From Sesamum alatum (taxonomy: Eukaryota > Streptophyta > Magnoliopsida > Lamiales > Pedaliaceae): 64,000 bases of DNA. Numbering within the stretch: the stretch's first letter is position 1; each line of letters opens with the position of its first letter. Location: positions 22,056,979 to 22,120,978 of the forward strand of contig JACGWO010000011.1 of the NCBI GenBank assembly GCA_034509735.1, given 5' to 3'. Below, in pieces: positions 47,543 to 60,281 of this stretch. A program made the position numbers and the translations under genes. The notes beneath the pieces were generated by a model, which worked only from the letters and a program-made list of their open reading frames with translations, searched no databases and was not told where the DNA came from.

Positions 47543-49379
47543 CTAGGGGTAATGTAACATCAATTAAAAAGGAATAAAGTACCTTATTTCTATGGCGCGC
47601 TTGTTGAAAAGTAAATAGTTGACAATAGAGTTGGAAATTGACAGATTGAGAGGAATCCACGTGAAGATAGTATACATAATTCACAAGTGCAGTGTGTCAA
47701 CAGTTATAAACTTAAGTGTGAATATTATTAAGTATATATAATAATTTAATATTTGTGAAAGTATTGTTCAGTGCATATCTTTAATAACCAAATCAATTTT
47801 CATAGGTCAAAATATCAAATGAAGCATCAAACTTATATATAAAAATATAATAAAGTAAATAACACTTGCGAGTGAATATTTGTAAAAGTAAAATTGCTTG
47901 TCAATAAAAAATACAGACCACAGTACATTAGGTGCATGTGAAAATGGGCATGAGCGGGGGAATTTTTTCAGTTTTGTCTTTAATTATCGAATAATTCATT
48001 TTATGCCTGAAAAAATATTTCTGGCCAATGTTAAAATAATTCAAATTTCATTTTCATATATATTTATAAATTATCCAACGATTCTTTGGTAGCGTTCATT
48101 GAAATTTTATTAAATACCCAAAGTATTTTTTAATATCCAAAAACCTTAACAAATAGTTAATAAAGTAATGGCATATTATACTAATAGCTAGTAAAATAAT
48201 GGCATATTATGTAAATACTAGCACGGTAATTTGAGAATATCATTTACAGTTTGCACTACTAGGATGTAGCAGTAGATCCTCATATTGTAATCCATGTCCT
48301 CTGATCTTTTACTATTCCAACAGACATTTTTAGATAATGTGACGCAAAACAATCACACATGATATTGCAAAAAAAAAAAAAAAAAAAACTTTCATAGAAA
48401 GAGGATAAAAATTATTCATAAGTCAATAATAATATGGGAAACACAACTCCAAGGCTAGTGTCTTCTGAAGCAGACAATTCTATTGCAAAAACTAACTGCA
48501 AATAAATCCATAATTAGCTAAAAGATGATATTATATTAATTACTACCCTAGATTCAGAAAGCTCCCCTAGATTAAGAAAGCTCAGATTCAGACAATGCAA
48601 CATGAATGGGATGATCATTTCCCTATCAGATTATTTCTCCTTTGCAGTTTAAGAAATCCTTTTTAGTGAAAGCTTATGGACATCTAGTGAAAGATAACAT
48701 AGCAGAATACTCTTTTACATTTGTCACGCACAGAAATCACATACTTTAGCATTTGGCCAACATGTTCATATATGAGTTAACTTGATGACAAATACAACAT
48801 TTCATATGCAAGAAAACCGATAAAAGGCAACAGAGTACCTTATTAACACAGAGAATGGAAAGCCGCAAATGTGAACGTCGGAAATGCAACGAAACAACTA
48901 GAGAAAATGCACTCTACTATGGGATTGAGCCTCAGGAAAACTTATCAGCAAATGCAAGCTAAGTCATACACCCATCTGGACTTATATACACATAAACATA
49001 AATGTCCTCACTGCACATTCACAAGCCAAACAGGAAAACTAAACAGTAGCCTAGATTTGCAAAATTCACTACGACTGCACAAATCACGTGCCCAAAGTAT
49101 AAGACATATCTGCTAAGAAAGGCTGCAAATAGATAATCAATCTTACCCTATGTACTCAAATTGATTGCAGAAGTGGAAAACATGTACACCGACAAAGAAA
49201 TTTGTGTGGATGCCAACAAAAGTGTACCACTGGGAAACACTGTACAACACAGTGAAGTGCAAATAATGTGAACGAATCCTTAATTTACAATATGTAAAAA
49301 AAAGGGGGGGACGAAAGTGCAAAATACTGACAACAGAAATACCAATACCTATGCTGCTTTGGTAAGTCAATGGGTCCAA
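47543..49379. other. Harbinger 5' non-coding region
   Basis: AT-rich, with a poly-A tract near 48369-48387. No gene is recognised. A minus-strand open frame at 49427-49143 begins MTELTRRVTTLSQPAEL and runs through the GC-rich palindrome; it could be a leader exon but has no known domain. Confidence 0.4.
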
Positions 49380-49986
49380 CTCGGCGGGTTGACTCAACGT
49401 GGTGACCCGCCGAGTCAATTCAGTCATCGTAGGGTGGCGCAGTGGGAACGTCGCACTGGAGAGGACTATTCAGAAATTGTGCCCGTGAACTGATCGTTGG
49501 CCGAATGCGCCTCCACTTTCCACCTGAAGTTGCAGAAACACTGTGCTGCGAATCGCCCTTAAATCGCCGCATTTTCGCCACCACCTTCCGCCGAGTCGAA
49601 TGAGCCCCGCCCCATCTATTTTCATCAACTTTTCACGCCGTCGTGGCTGTGGAAACCTTTCACATATATCCTAAACTTGAGCGGAAAACTAATCGTCCGG
49701 CGATCCAATGAACAGCCTTGACCGCCGCGTCGGCTGCGATCAAGGCCGTTCATCGGACGACCGATCGATCCCATGGCGGCGCCGGTAAAGCTGCTCTGTA
49801 GGGTTGGAAAGTCTGCTACACAGAATTCTTGAAACCGCAGAGCCACAATTTTGTCCTGTGTTCACTACAACAATGATGTTGGACCTGGGGGATTGGACCG
49901 TGTTTTGGCCAAAACACCTTAACTTGGTGTTTTGGCCAAACCAAACATCCAAACTTGTTTCGGCCCATCTCGGAGATGGGCCGAAA
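49380..49986. repeat. Series of four palindromes near the Harbinger 5' end
   Basis: CTCGGCGGGT..ACCCGCCGAG at 49380-49414 (10-bp arms). TGAACAGCCTTGA..TCAAGGCCGTTCA at 49709-49752 (13-bp arms, one mismatch). The perfect GTGTTTTGGCCAAAACAC at 49900-49917, followed by a second GGTGTTTTGGCC. TTTCGGCCCATCTC..GAGATGGGCCGAAA at 49958-49986 (14-bp arms, 1-nt centre). They lie within about 620 bp of the proposed terminus. Confidence 0.8.
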
Positions 49987-50007
49987 ACGAGCCCAAACAA
50001 AGCGTAA

Positions 50008-52019
50008 GATTTTATAATATTTTGTTTACTTTACCGTATCAAGTATTGAATTGTTGTGTGATAATTTCATTTCTTGCTCACTGATAAATCAATATTAATT
50101 TAGTATATTATAATATCAATACATAATAACACAAAACAAATAATATTTAAAAAAATATTCGTTCAACTTTTCTTTTTTAATCAGCAAGTTTAGACTTTTA
50201 AATATTAAGTTTTTATATTTTTCTTTAATTTGCAAAAGTAAAAACAAAAACAAAACAAAACAAAACAAGAAGAGAGAAAAAAAATTGCTCTGAGTCATCT
50301 TCCTCGACACCTACACTGTCGCCGCGGCAACTTATCTCCATCATCAGATCCCCGCTGGCCCCTGTTCAACTGTCAGTCGTTAGCCACGACATCCCATCCA
50401 CACCTCGATCTAGATTCGCTGCGCCCTTCCCCATTAGTCGTCTCAGCTGCGGCACCCGACACACACCGTTGGTCAATCATTAATCTCGGCCGCAGAGCCA
50501 CCCAAACCCCTCTACCGTGGCACCCCCGCCTAGATCTGCCGCCATCTTTCTCGTCCACATCATCTGATATTGGAAAAAGGTCGAGATCGCGAGAGCTTAG
50601 AAACAAAAATGGCGAAAAAGGAAAGGGGAAGTGAATGTAATGCCCCAATGGTGAACGATTAGTCAAACACTCGTCTGATATGTCATAAAAATCTTAACCA
50701 AGTATGTTGGGTCATTTTGATTAGAATGAGGGGCAAAGAGGAGATACCATGCAATGTTAAGAGAAGAAAATTGTGTTAATAAAATTAATCTCAACCCAGT
50801 GGGCTGCTTCCAATTGCTAGTAACATCTACATGAGTCGAACTTCAATCATGGCACAATCCCAAATAATGACGGGCTGCAGACATTTATACCAGACTGGAT
50901 CAAAATGAATTAAACAGAAAATTGACAGTGATTAATTGGGACATCAAGCTCGTAAAAAGAAGTAAATGAGGCCTTAACCATTAATAATAGGATAGAATTA
51001 CTTTAACCCTATTGTAATTATATATGATTGATCTGAATTCAATTTTTTTCATTATTATAACTTGGTAAAATACAAAATAATCATTGTAAACTTAGGCTTA
51101 ACTACTTTGTTGGTTCGGTAATTATGCCTTTTTGACATTTTAAATTTTTAATTTCTAAGGTTGTAAAATAGTCTTGCATGTTTTTTTCATAAATTTAGGA
51201 CACATTTGGCCGGATAGTTTTTCTCAACGGCCAGAAATTTTCCCAGTTCACTTGAAAGTTGCACATGCCACTCACGTGTCAGTTTTGATTTGGGGGAGGA
51301 TATCATATTGGATGTTGTTAGCAGACGTGGCAATTGTATTGTTGATATATAAACAAAAAAAATTAATGGTGATGTGGCATAAGTGACCACGTCAACCTGC
51401 TGACATGGAAATTGAGGGGAAAAAAGAGGCCCACAAGCAATGCACATGACTCTTCAGCATTTTTGCGCTAATTTTTGCATGAAACGAGTTAATATCCCAA
51501 CAACTATCTCCACAAAATCCCTAAATCCTATTTATTCAATCACGCAATCTTGCCCAAAAATTATTAAAAGAATTGTTTATTGTGTGAGTCGAGTTGGAAA
51601 GAAGTGTATTTTGCAGGAGAATTACGATTTTGGTCCTTATACTTGAGGACTTATTCAGTTTTGGTCCTCATACTATTGGGCTTGACATTTTTAGTCTTCA
51701 AACTGACAACTTTTTTAGCACTTTTGTTCCCTGACGTATTTTGAAGATAAGGAGATTGGAGTACCATGGTGATGAAAAGGAGTGCGCGACATATGGATTT
51801 GCCCCCACCTCAATACTGTAAGATGCCTCCTTATTTAAATTATTTTTTAGCTTTTCTGTTTGTTAAAATTGTTTTGTGTTGACTGTTTGTAATTGCTTCT
51901 ATTCTTTTTTAAGTGTGTTTAGCCCATTCATGCATTTTTTAATGTGTGTGATCCCGTGCTTACAACGTATTTTTGTGCTTTTCCTATTTACTAACTATTC
52001 CTTCATTTTATATAGACCC
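50008..52019. other. 2-kb stretch with no secure gene
   Basis: 50283-50560 is GC-richer and pyrimidine-rich, with a 97-codon minus-strand frame (50666-50373) of unknown identity. 51610-51740 contains repeated 'ttttggtcct(t/c)ata' phrases of a MITE-like kind. A short frame starting at 51765 (MVMKRSARHMDLPPPQYC) might be a remnant first exon of the MULE gene that follows. Confidence 0.4.
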
Positions 52020-52360
52020 AAACAGTGAATCAATGGCACTGTCTTTGTGTTATGTGTGTGTGGGGGGGGGGGTGTCTGTAAATTTGACTATGTTGAGCCC
52101 AAGGAGTATTATATGAAGAATCTGAAACTGTTCAGTGATACTGTTGAGATATAAAGGGTCTGAGATATTATATAATTATGAACAAAGAGTTTAAATTGTT
52201 GATTGATAACAAAGTCCAACTTAAGGAGAAAATTCAAGAATAGAACGCAAAATTAGAATGATGTTGATTTATGTTGAGAGTGGCCTACATACAGATGAAA
52301 CAAGAAGTAAGGAGGTGAGTTTGAATAATTCAAAATACAGTGGGTGATGGGGCTGTAGTG

Positions 52361-52535
52361 TGTGACATTCGTAGGATTTTATAAATAATCGAGAGTTTAA
52401 TTAGTAATTAATAAGAAATTTTTGATTTAATTATAAATAAATTATAGGTTGAAATTGGAATATGATAAAACGTGAATGGAATAAATTGAAACTTATTATA
52501 ATATTTGAGAGCAAATTTTATTAATTATAAAAAAG

Positions 52536-52571
<36 letters not shown>

Positions 52572-54717
52572 TAATATATAGAGAGAGAGAGTGGGGTGGG
52601 AATCACCCCACCACTTCACATTAACTAATATATATATATATATATATATATAAATATGGGTCACAAAAAGAAGAAAACGCATTTCAATCTCACACACACA
52701 TTTCAACCATTTTTCATTTTCTATTTCAATCTCTCTCGAAGAAGAAGACGGGTATGAAAATTTTTAGTTTTTAGTTTTTATTAATTTATATAATTATATT
52801 ATGTAATTAGTTCATATGCTAAATATAGTTTTTTATTGATCGATTTACTATTTAATTCGAAAATTTTATGAGTTTGACTAGTTAAATTAGTGTTGAATTA
52901 AATATCACATTTGATTTAAGATTACTATAACTGGGTAACTAAATTACTAGATTTGGTAGATTTAATCACTATTGTAGTTAATGTGTTCAATTTCATCGGG
53001 TGTATTGACTAAATACTTAATTATGTCTATATATATTGGTGTTTAATCATATTATATAATAGCGCGGAATTGATAGGAATTAATAGAAATATTATTGAAA
53101 AGTTTATTTAAACAAAATATAAGATTTTTATAATAATTTGAGTTAGAAATATTATTAGGCACGAGTAGTTATAATGATATGAGGGTTTTATACAATGAAT
53201 TTGTATGAGTTAGTTGATAAATTAAAAGTATACCTAAGAAGCGTAGAAAGTTAAGTTATTTAAAGTTAAAATGGAATGGAGGGTTGAATTTCTATATAAA
53301 TAGAACTATGCAAATATTATATAATATCTTAATTAGAATTTACGATATTTATGAGGTATGGATCGTATAAATTATAATTTACTATAGGACGTGACGATAG
53401 AGTGGAAGGTTGAGCAACTCTTCGTGTTGACAGACCATTTTGAGATTTAGGTAAATATAGCTAATTGGTTTATATATATATATTTATATGAATGATAAAT
53501 ATTAATTGTTGAATATATATATATATATACATTTATATGCTTATATGAGTATCATATGTTCAATGTTGGATATATATATAGATATATTTATATGGATATA
53601 AAATGTGGATTGTTTACATACTTAATCATGGATGTCGATTGTGATTAAGATTATCTTTATATCAGTGGAATTTGCTACTATGTGCTAAAGTGTAATTGTG
53701 CTACACGGATGTTGGTTGAATAATTGTGTGATTGTGATATGAAATCAAATAGGAAAGGTATTGACAAAAGAATGATTATTAAATGAATTTGAAATAAGGA
53801 AGTTAATGATGCTTGATGTTGGAGATTAAATGAAACAATGGCTTAACTAACTAGGGAGCATACTCAATGGCTTAGATGATGCGATCGATGATGAGTTGTG
53901 TGCTATCATTGATCAATGGAGATGATGGGATACACCCAAGCTGTGTGCTGTGTGATATCAGTGAGGATGTGATACACACGAGTTGTGTGCTGTGTGGTAT
54001 CAGTGAGGATGAGACACCAAGTTGTGTGCTGTGTGATATCAAAAAAGAAAAGAGAGTGGAAGAAGGGATATTGTGATTGAGATGATGATGATGATGATGG
54101 TGATATTCGGCTAAGCTCATTAACTGATGCACTCTAGGTTGGTTAAGCATGGCCCTAAGGAAACAACTAAAATGCCTCTATTACGTCTCGAGATAATATC
54201 TTATTGTAGCTATGTGATTTCTTATCTATTGTATTGTATGTCACATGTTGGTTGTGTTGGTATAATTGCTTTATACTTGACTGGTTGCTCCTATACTTAT
54301 ATATAGACCGAAAGACTATACTTATTGAGTAGACAACTCATACCTTAACACACACGTTTCAAGAGATAGATAACACGGACTAATACCATTGGATCTTGAG
54401 CCGTGCCGTGACACTGAATAGGTGGGTCAACCATGACATCAGAGGTTGGAAGTTTTTGGGCCATGTAACTTAAACATCCTAGTGTTGTAGAGTTTGTTCT
54501 AGACGGTTGGACGTTGGTTATTGTTTTCTTAAGTTATGTACATTGGTGGGAAGTAAATATAAGGTTTTGGTGATGTTTATTATCTTATTTCATATATATA
54601 TATATATATTTGTTATATTGATAGAATGTAATTTATATTACGTTATAAAATGAGTGAAATGAGGAAAATTGAAGATTAATTAGTGGTAATTAGGTGTAGT
54701 ATTGTAGGGGTGTTACA
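52361..54717 (+). mobile_element. Chromovirus (Tekay-like) solo LTR, 2357 bp
   Basis: It begins TGTGACATTCGTAGGATTTT and ends GTAGGGGTGTTACA. A 6-bp direct repeat GTAGTG lies on both sides (52355-52360, 54718-54723). Removing it rejoins the interrupted MULE gene. The internal block CTATAGGACGTGACGATAGA (53384) matches the LTR pieces at 60140 and 63330. It includes a (TAA)n run near 52538-52567 and a short tandem array near 53890-54050. Confidence 0.85.
53885..54050. repeat. Short tandem array inside the chromovirus LTR
   Basis: Four units share GTTGTGTGCTGTGTGATATC with slight change, spaced roughly 40-50 bp. The same array, inverted, is in the LTR piece at 59540-59700. Confidence 0.75.
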
Positions 54718-57009
54718 GTAGTGTGTGAGAAGTTGAAGTGGGTGAAGGAAATTCGGGAGATAGCAATGGTGAGGGTGATCAATTCACTTTTGTGGGTGAA
54801 GAGGTAGAGGGTGTAAGTGATGCTAATGGTAATCCGAGATGAATTGGTTAATAGTGATTATGAAAAGGTGAAGATAACAATGAAGAGGTTTGCTAATGAA
54901 CTTGATAAGGTTCAAGAGGAAACTTTAAGTGAGTCAAGTGATAATGAAGAAGAGGATGTTGTGGAAAATGAGGGAGATTTAGATGAACATAAGAATTCAG
55001 ATAATGGTGAGGGAGATATGCCTTCATAGTGTATGTTTAATCTAGAAGATACTTATGATCCAATCTTTGAGCTTGGGATGATGTTTAACAATAAAGAGGA
55101 GTTTTAGAAAGGCATTGCAACTCATGCAATTAAGAGTAAAAGGACCCAAAATTTCATTAAAAATAACAAAATAAGGGTGTATGCACAATGTGATGCTGCA
55201 TATTGTGAGTGGAGATAGATATCATTACACTAAATGATGAAGAAACATTACAGATAAATCATATCATTCATGTCCACAAGTATTTGATGTGAAAAATGTC
55301 AAAATAAATTAGTTGAAAGAAAAGTATTTGCATAAGTTTAAGTTAAATCCTATAAGGTGTGTGAAGGGGTTTAGGGTGGATGCGATAAAAGAATTCAAAG
55401 TTACTGTGTTCAAAGATCAAGCGTATATAACAAAAAAGACAACGCTAAAGGCCATTGAGGGTAGCCCTAAGTATCAGTATAGTATGTGAGACTATGCTAT
55501 GAAACTTAGAAAAACTAATTCTAGTTATTTTTGGTAGTTGGCATCGAAGATCTGGATGGGAAGCAAAGGTTTAGTAGGTTTCATGTATGTTTTAGGCTAT
55601 GAAAATTGACTTCAAAGTTGGATGTAGGCCTATGATCGGGGTGTATGGGTGTAGCTTGAAGGGACCTCATGGGAATATTTTTCTGAATGCAATTGGATTC
55701 GATCTTAACAACATTTTATTTTACAATTACTTATATTGTTGTGAATAAATAGTGCATGGAGACTTGAGAGTGGTTTCTAATAGCGTTAAAACATGATTTG
55801 AGCATAGGGAGAGAACATGATCTCACCTTCATATGTGACAAGTCAAAAAGGCTGATACAACCGTTTGAGAGGTATTCTCAAGAAGTGATCACAGGTTTTG
55901 TGTTAAGACAAATGCACTACAACTTTAAACATGTTGGGTTTAGGGGATTAACACTTAAAATTTTCTTGTGGAAAACAACAAAAGTTTGTACAGTTAGTGA
56001 GTGGAAAATGAGAATGTAGGAGATGAAAAACTTGTCACGGGATGCACATGGTTGGTTTAATAAAACCATCAATATGATTGTCTAAGTGTCACTTCAATGC
56101 GGCATCAACTCATGATATATTGTTATTTAATATGTGTGAAAACCTTCAATGCATGTATATTGGATGCAAGAGGAAAAATCAATTCTCACCATGTTGGAAT
56201 AGATAAGAGAATACCTTATGAGAAGGATGCAAGAGAATAATGTTATGTCAGCTACTTAATAGAAGCATAAGATATAACCTAAGATTCTATAGAAATAGGC
56301 TACAAAGATATATGACTGTAAACATTAAAGTTTATGATTTACATTATCAAATTTTCTGTTTTGATAGGAGTCAACATTGTGTGGATTTGGGAGCAAAAAG
56401 TTATAAATGTAGAAAGTGACAACTGTCAAGAATACCCTGTTAACATGCATATTATGCAATATATCATCAAAAGCAGGATCCAGTGGACTATGTGACAGAA
56501 TGTTATAGTGTTGATACATATAAAAGTGTGTTGGTATTTACAAGACAACCAATGAGTCATGAAGGTATGTGGTCTAAGTCATCCATCATACCTCCTCTAC
56601 CGCTAAACTTATGCAAGGGTGTAGAGAGGTATGCAAAAGGTTTGCAAAATTTAGGAGAAGAGAAAGTGATGAGCCACTACTAAAGAACAAAAAAATGAGT
56701 AGAAAACGACAGATGTTAAAGCTAAGGAGATATCAAAAAGCTGTCCACTACAGGACATGTGGAAAACCTAGACACAATACAACCAAGTGTCCATAAAGAA
56801 TGCCTATACAAACACAACAAAGTGGAACTGGTATGTGTTTTTTTGCAAAGTACAAGAATGGTTTTGTAATGTTTTAAAAATAACAAGGATGCTTTTGTAA
56901 TGTTTTTAAGTTATAGAGTCTTTTTGTAATATTTATTAATGCATTTTACTTTGTGGTTGTAGGGACTGGTTGAGTGCGTAGTTGAGATGGTACCCTATGC
57001 TATCAACAG

Positions 57010-58130
57010 AAATATGCTAGGCACATTTATGCTCATTTGAGACAAACTCAACATGGAGCGATGTCAAAAAGCTATTCTGGGGGGTGCAACAAAAGCCTAC
57101 AATACACCAGATTTCAATTCTCCAATGCTTGCCTTGAGGAACCACAAACCTGCTGCACATGATTGATTTACGAACACTGAGGTAAGTATGTGGGCAAGAC
57201 ATGCATTCAACAGTTTCTGAATGATCACATCACTAATAACATTCAGAATCCATTAATAATTGGACTGTTGAGTTGAGGTCTGAACCAATTCTTATTTTGT
57301 TGGGTGGTTTGCAGTCCAAGTTGATGTCTAGGGTTTCAGCTAGGTGTAAGAGAGCAAAAAAATGGTAACGATATTGTATTCCAAATCTGTTGGTAAAGTT
57401 GAATGGTGTGAAGGAGGAAGCCACAAACTGTAGATTGTTAACTTGAGGCGGGTTTGAGTTTCAAGTGAATGATAAAAACATCCACTATGTTGTCAATTCG
57501 CAAGAAAGAAGTTGTGACTTCATAGTGTGGGATGTTTTTGGGATCCCATGCAAGCATGTTGCATTAGCAATTGGGCTCAGTAGGCCGAAGAAGCATATAA
57601 AAAGGAAGGTTGGAGAGGGATCTAGGATCAGGAAACCAAGTGCTTTGTATGCAGCAAATGTGGTCACACTGGCCATAATAAGAGACTTGTGGTGACCACT
57701 AATGCACAAAAGAAGAGGAAAGGGAAGGGTTGCAGCTCAACAAGTTATGTTGTTTGAATTCTAAACTATAAATAGTCGTTTGATACATGTAGTTTGGGCT
57801 TGTTGTAATAATTTAATATTAATAGGATTTTTATTATTTATTTTGTTTATCTGTAAAGTGGAGTTTGATGACAATGTGCCTTTGGAAGATGCAGTTAGAG
57901 TAGTCAAGAGGCAAAGAAGGAATGCACAAGTGAATGAAATTCCATTGGGAAGTCAAGAAGGTGGTCCTCGAACTCAACAAAGTCAAGTTGAAGCAAACGC
58001 ACAAGATGGTGGGGTTTCAATACCTATACATATGGATCCATTTTCAATCCAAGTTGAAGTGGATGCAACCACTGCTGCATTCGTTGAGGATGCTCAGCTC
58101 AACACCTCAATCTTTAAATTCCTCGCATGA
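57010..58130 (+). pseudogene. C-terminal fragment of a second MULE transposase
   Basis: 57455-57580 reads NDKNIHYVVNSQERSCDF, then GIPCKHVALAI, a SWIM zinc-finger in which the second Cys of the CxC pair is Phe. After a frameshift near 57640 a complete CCHC knuckle reads CSKCGHTGHNKRL, followed by a Lys-rich tail ending at a stop near 57758. An open exon at 57859-58130 (VEFDDNVPLEDAVRVV onward, 90 residues) follows an AG acceptor and may be the final exon. The upstream part 57010-57440 is too decayed to assign. It differs from the copy at 52020-56805 and so is a separate insertion or a duplicated tail. Confidence 0.6.
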
Positions 58131-59021
58131 ATTGAATGACATTTGTGGATGTTATTTCTGGATGGTTGTTAGGTTGTTTTGTTGGGATTACGTTCTTTTG
58201 CTATTTTGAAGGTGGGCCTAGTAGTATTTTGTTTTTAACAGGGGAACATATGTAATGCTTAAACAGTGACCCCTTTTTTTTGGGCAAAAAAATGTGTTTT
58301 TCAGGTCTATATATTTACAATGTTGTTCAATAACATGATTATTCTGTCTAATAAAATTCAAATTTAAGCTATCTAATTGAACAGATAGGTATAAAAGAAC
58401 CATAAACATTGTTATTACAAACATATATATTTAGTATGTGTATGTTATAATTAACACCCTTTTTAGTTATTAAAATTACAATTAACACACTTTTTGGTCC
58501 GAAATATTTATAAAAGTCCTACCAAAAGGTAAAATAGGGAGGTTACATAATATTTGGGCTGACATCAGCATTGACGATTAGTTTAACTAATGGAGGGGTC
58601 AATTTGTAATGGTAATAAACCAACAAGGTAAGTTTATGTAATTTTTATAGTAAGAGGGGGGAATCTGTATATTCCCATAGTAATAGATTAGGTCAGTGTA
58701 ACTATCCCTATTTTTTATCTTCTATTTATAAAGCGCGTTGCCGGTAGATGAAGCAGGAACATATATGGAGCATGAACCAAGCAGACAAACAATAAGGGTA
58801 AGAAATCTTGAATTTGTGTTTTCTAAGTGTTTTTTTGGTAATCTCTAATATTCTTAAATTGTTACATTTGTGTAGTAGATTGAAAAAAGAAAAGGTTTCT
58901 GAAAGTGTAGACCACAGTGTACGTAGAAGATATGAAAGGGTACAGGAACCCAAAATCTTAACATTTTGCCGTCCTTGCAACAAGAAGTTAACGAAGAAGA
59001 TGTGTATTCACCTAAAGAACG
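58131..59021. other. No secure gene
   Basis: AT-rich. Two short exon-like segments (58742-58798 with VDEAGTYMEHEPSRQ; 58877-59020 with RLKKEKVSESVDHSVRRRY) are separated by GT/AG-bounded sequence, but I do not recognise them. Confidence 0.35.
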
Positions 59022-60278
59022 TGTATAACACCCCCTACAATATTACACTTTAATATCACTAACTATAATACATCTCCATAATTAAACCCATTTTCAAGAA
59101 ATGTATATTAAAAGAAATAATTCATGAAATACAAATTCAAATAAAAATCTAGTATCTCTGTAGTTATGTAGCTAAAGATCTCAACTCGAGATATCACTGC
59201 TGACCCACCTAATAAGACTGGTAGCATCGCTTATGATCCAATTCAGCTAGTCACTATGACTATATCCTGAAAAATATTGGCAAGGGATGAGCTGCCTACT
59301 CAATAAGTATAGCTAATTGAGTTATACATATACACGTGCATACATAAAAAAATGAATATCATGCAATACAACAAATATAAGAAATGACATACGCCAAACA
59401 ATCATATAGCAAATTACACATAATAGTCGACTTTATTGTTTATTTCCTTAGGGCCCTGCTTACCCATGCTGGAGTGCATCACTCAATGGACTTTGCCGGC
59501 TATCATCCAATCAATCATAATCTCTTTTTCTTTCCTCGGTACCACACAGCACACAGCTCGTATGATACCCCATAATCAATGATACCACACAGCACACAAC
59601 TCGTATGATATCCCATCGTCAATTATATCACACAGCACACAGCTCGTATGATATATCACATTCACATCATCTCCATTGATCAATGACAGCACACAGCTCG
59701 TCATTAATCATATTATCATAAGCCATTGTAGTATGCCCCCCAGTTAGGTAAGTCATCTCTTGATCTCAATTCACAATACTCTCATCAGATATTCTCATCA
59801 TTCGTCTTTATTCCTTCAACAAGCAAATCCCCATCAGTAACTTCAACGTTCAATTTCATTTAACAATCACATATAGTACACACCATCACCCAAATAACTT
59901 CCATACACCATAATCACATATAATCACATAATGGCAACTTCACAGAATAACAAGTAATCCAGACAAATAGCCAACAATTCATAATTTCGTATACAACACA
60001 AAAAAAATATTTATCCATATATATAAACATATATATACATACATATATATATAAATTCAATTAACTATACTTACCTCCAACTTAAAGATCACGTTAATAG
60101 GAGAAACTGCTCAGCCCTCTACTCTATCTTCACGTCCTATAGCAGGATATAATATACATTATTAATATAACAAAACTATTGTCAATTTTGAATAAAATTA
60201 CTAATTAATATTTTATTTATATTGAAATTCAAATCTTCGTTCCTTTTTCGTCTAAATATTAGACACTATAAACCCACT
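59022..60278 (-). mobile_element. Chromovirus LTR, 3' portion, minus strand
   Basis: On the + strand it opens TGTATAACACCCCCTACAA, the inverse of the end of the LTR at 54704-54717. It contains the inverted tandem array (CACACAGCACACAGCTCGT) and the inverse of the CTATAGGACGTGAAGATAGA block (60125-60150). It stops at 60278, where another LTR-like terminus (TGTAGCACCCTC, 60282) begins. Confidence 0.7.
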
Positions 60279-60281
60279 TAA

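Larger units (their letters stand above)
42786..50004 (-). mobile_element. Large PIF/Harbinger transposon (candidate ends), three genes
   Basis: The coding content (HARBI1-type transposase and Myb/SANT-like proteins, all on the minus strand) identifies PIF/Harbinger. Candidate termini are CCCCATGTTTGGTTTC at 42786 and the inverse of GAGCCCAAACAAAGCG at 50004, which share the TGTTTGG core. Both are flanked by TAA (42783-42785, 50005-50007), the superfamily's usual 3-bp target. The 5' end (right side) carries several strong palindromes. At 7.2 kb it is at the large end for this group. The ends are inferred from sequence match and target triplet, so boundary confidence is moderate. Confidence 0.65.
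52020..56805 (+). pseudogene. MuDR-type MULE transposase, decayed, split by a solo LTR
   Basis: Upstream of the LTR, 52060-52350 reads FDYVEPKEYYMKNLKLF, like the N-terminal region of plant MULE proteins. After the LTR: a very acidic stretch (55% Asp/Glu-like around 54920-55010), then FNLEDTYDPIFELGMMF, the MuDR N-terminal domain (about 55036-55200), then CVKGFRVDAIKEFKV. The transposase core follows, with degraded pieces of the family's DDE region near 55620-56080. A SWIM-like area (WQLSGIPCKHA-type, here altered) near 56415-56460 is followed by QKQDPVDYVTECYSVDTY. A zinc-knuckle remnant comes last (TCGKPRHNTTKCP, 56755-56796). More than ten stops or frameshifts. It was an autonomous Mutator-like transposase once and is inactive now. 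Confidence 0.82.

Noticed and set aside
53872..54150. Minus-strand frame with repeated SHSTQL
   Set aside because: Reading of the tandem array within the chromovirus LTR, not a gene.
50990..58720. Possible terminal repeats of the MULE gene (GGATAGAATTAC near 50995 and the inverse of GTAACTATCCC near 58710)
   Set aside because: The match is short and gapped and no 9-bp duplication could be found.
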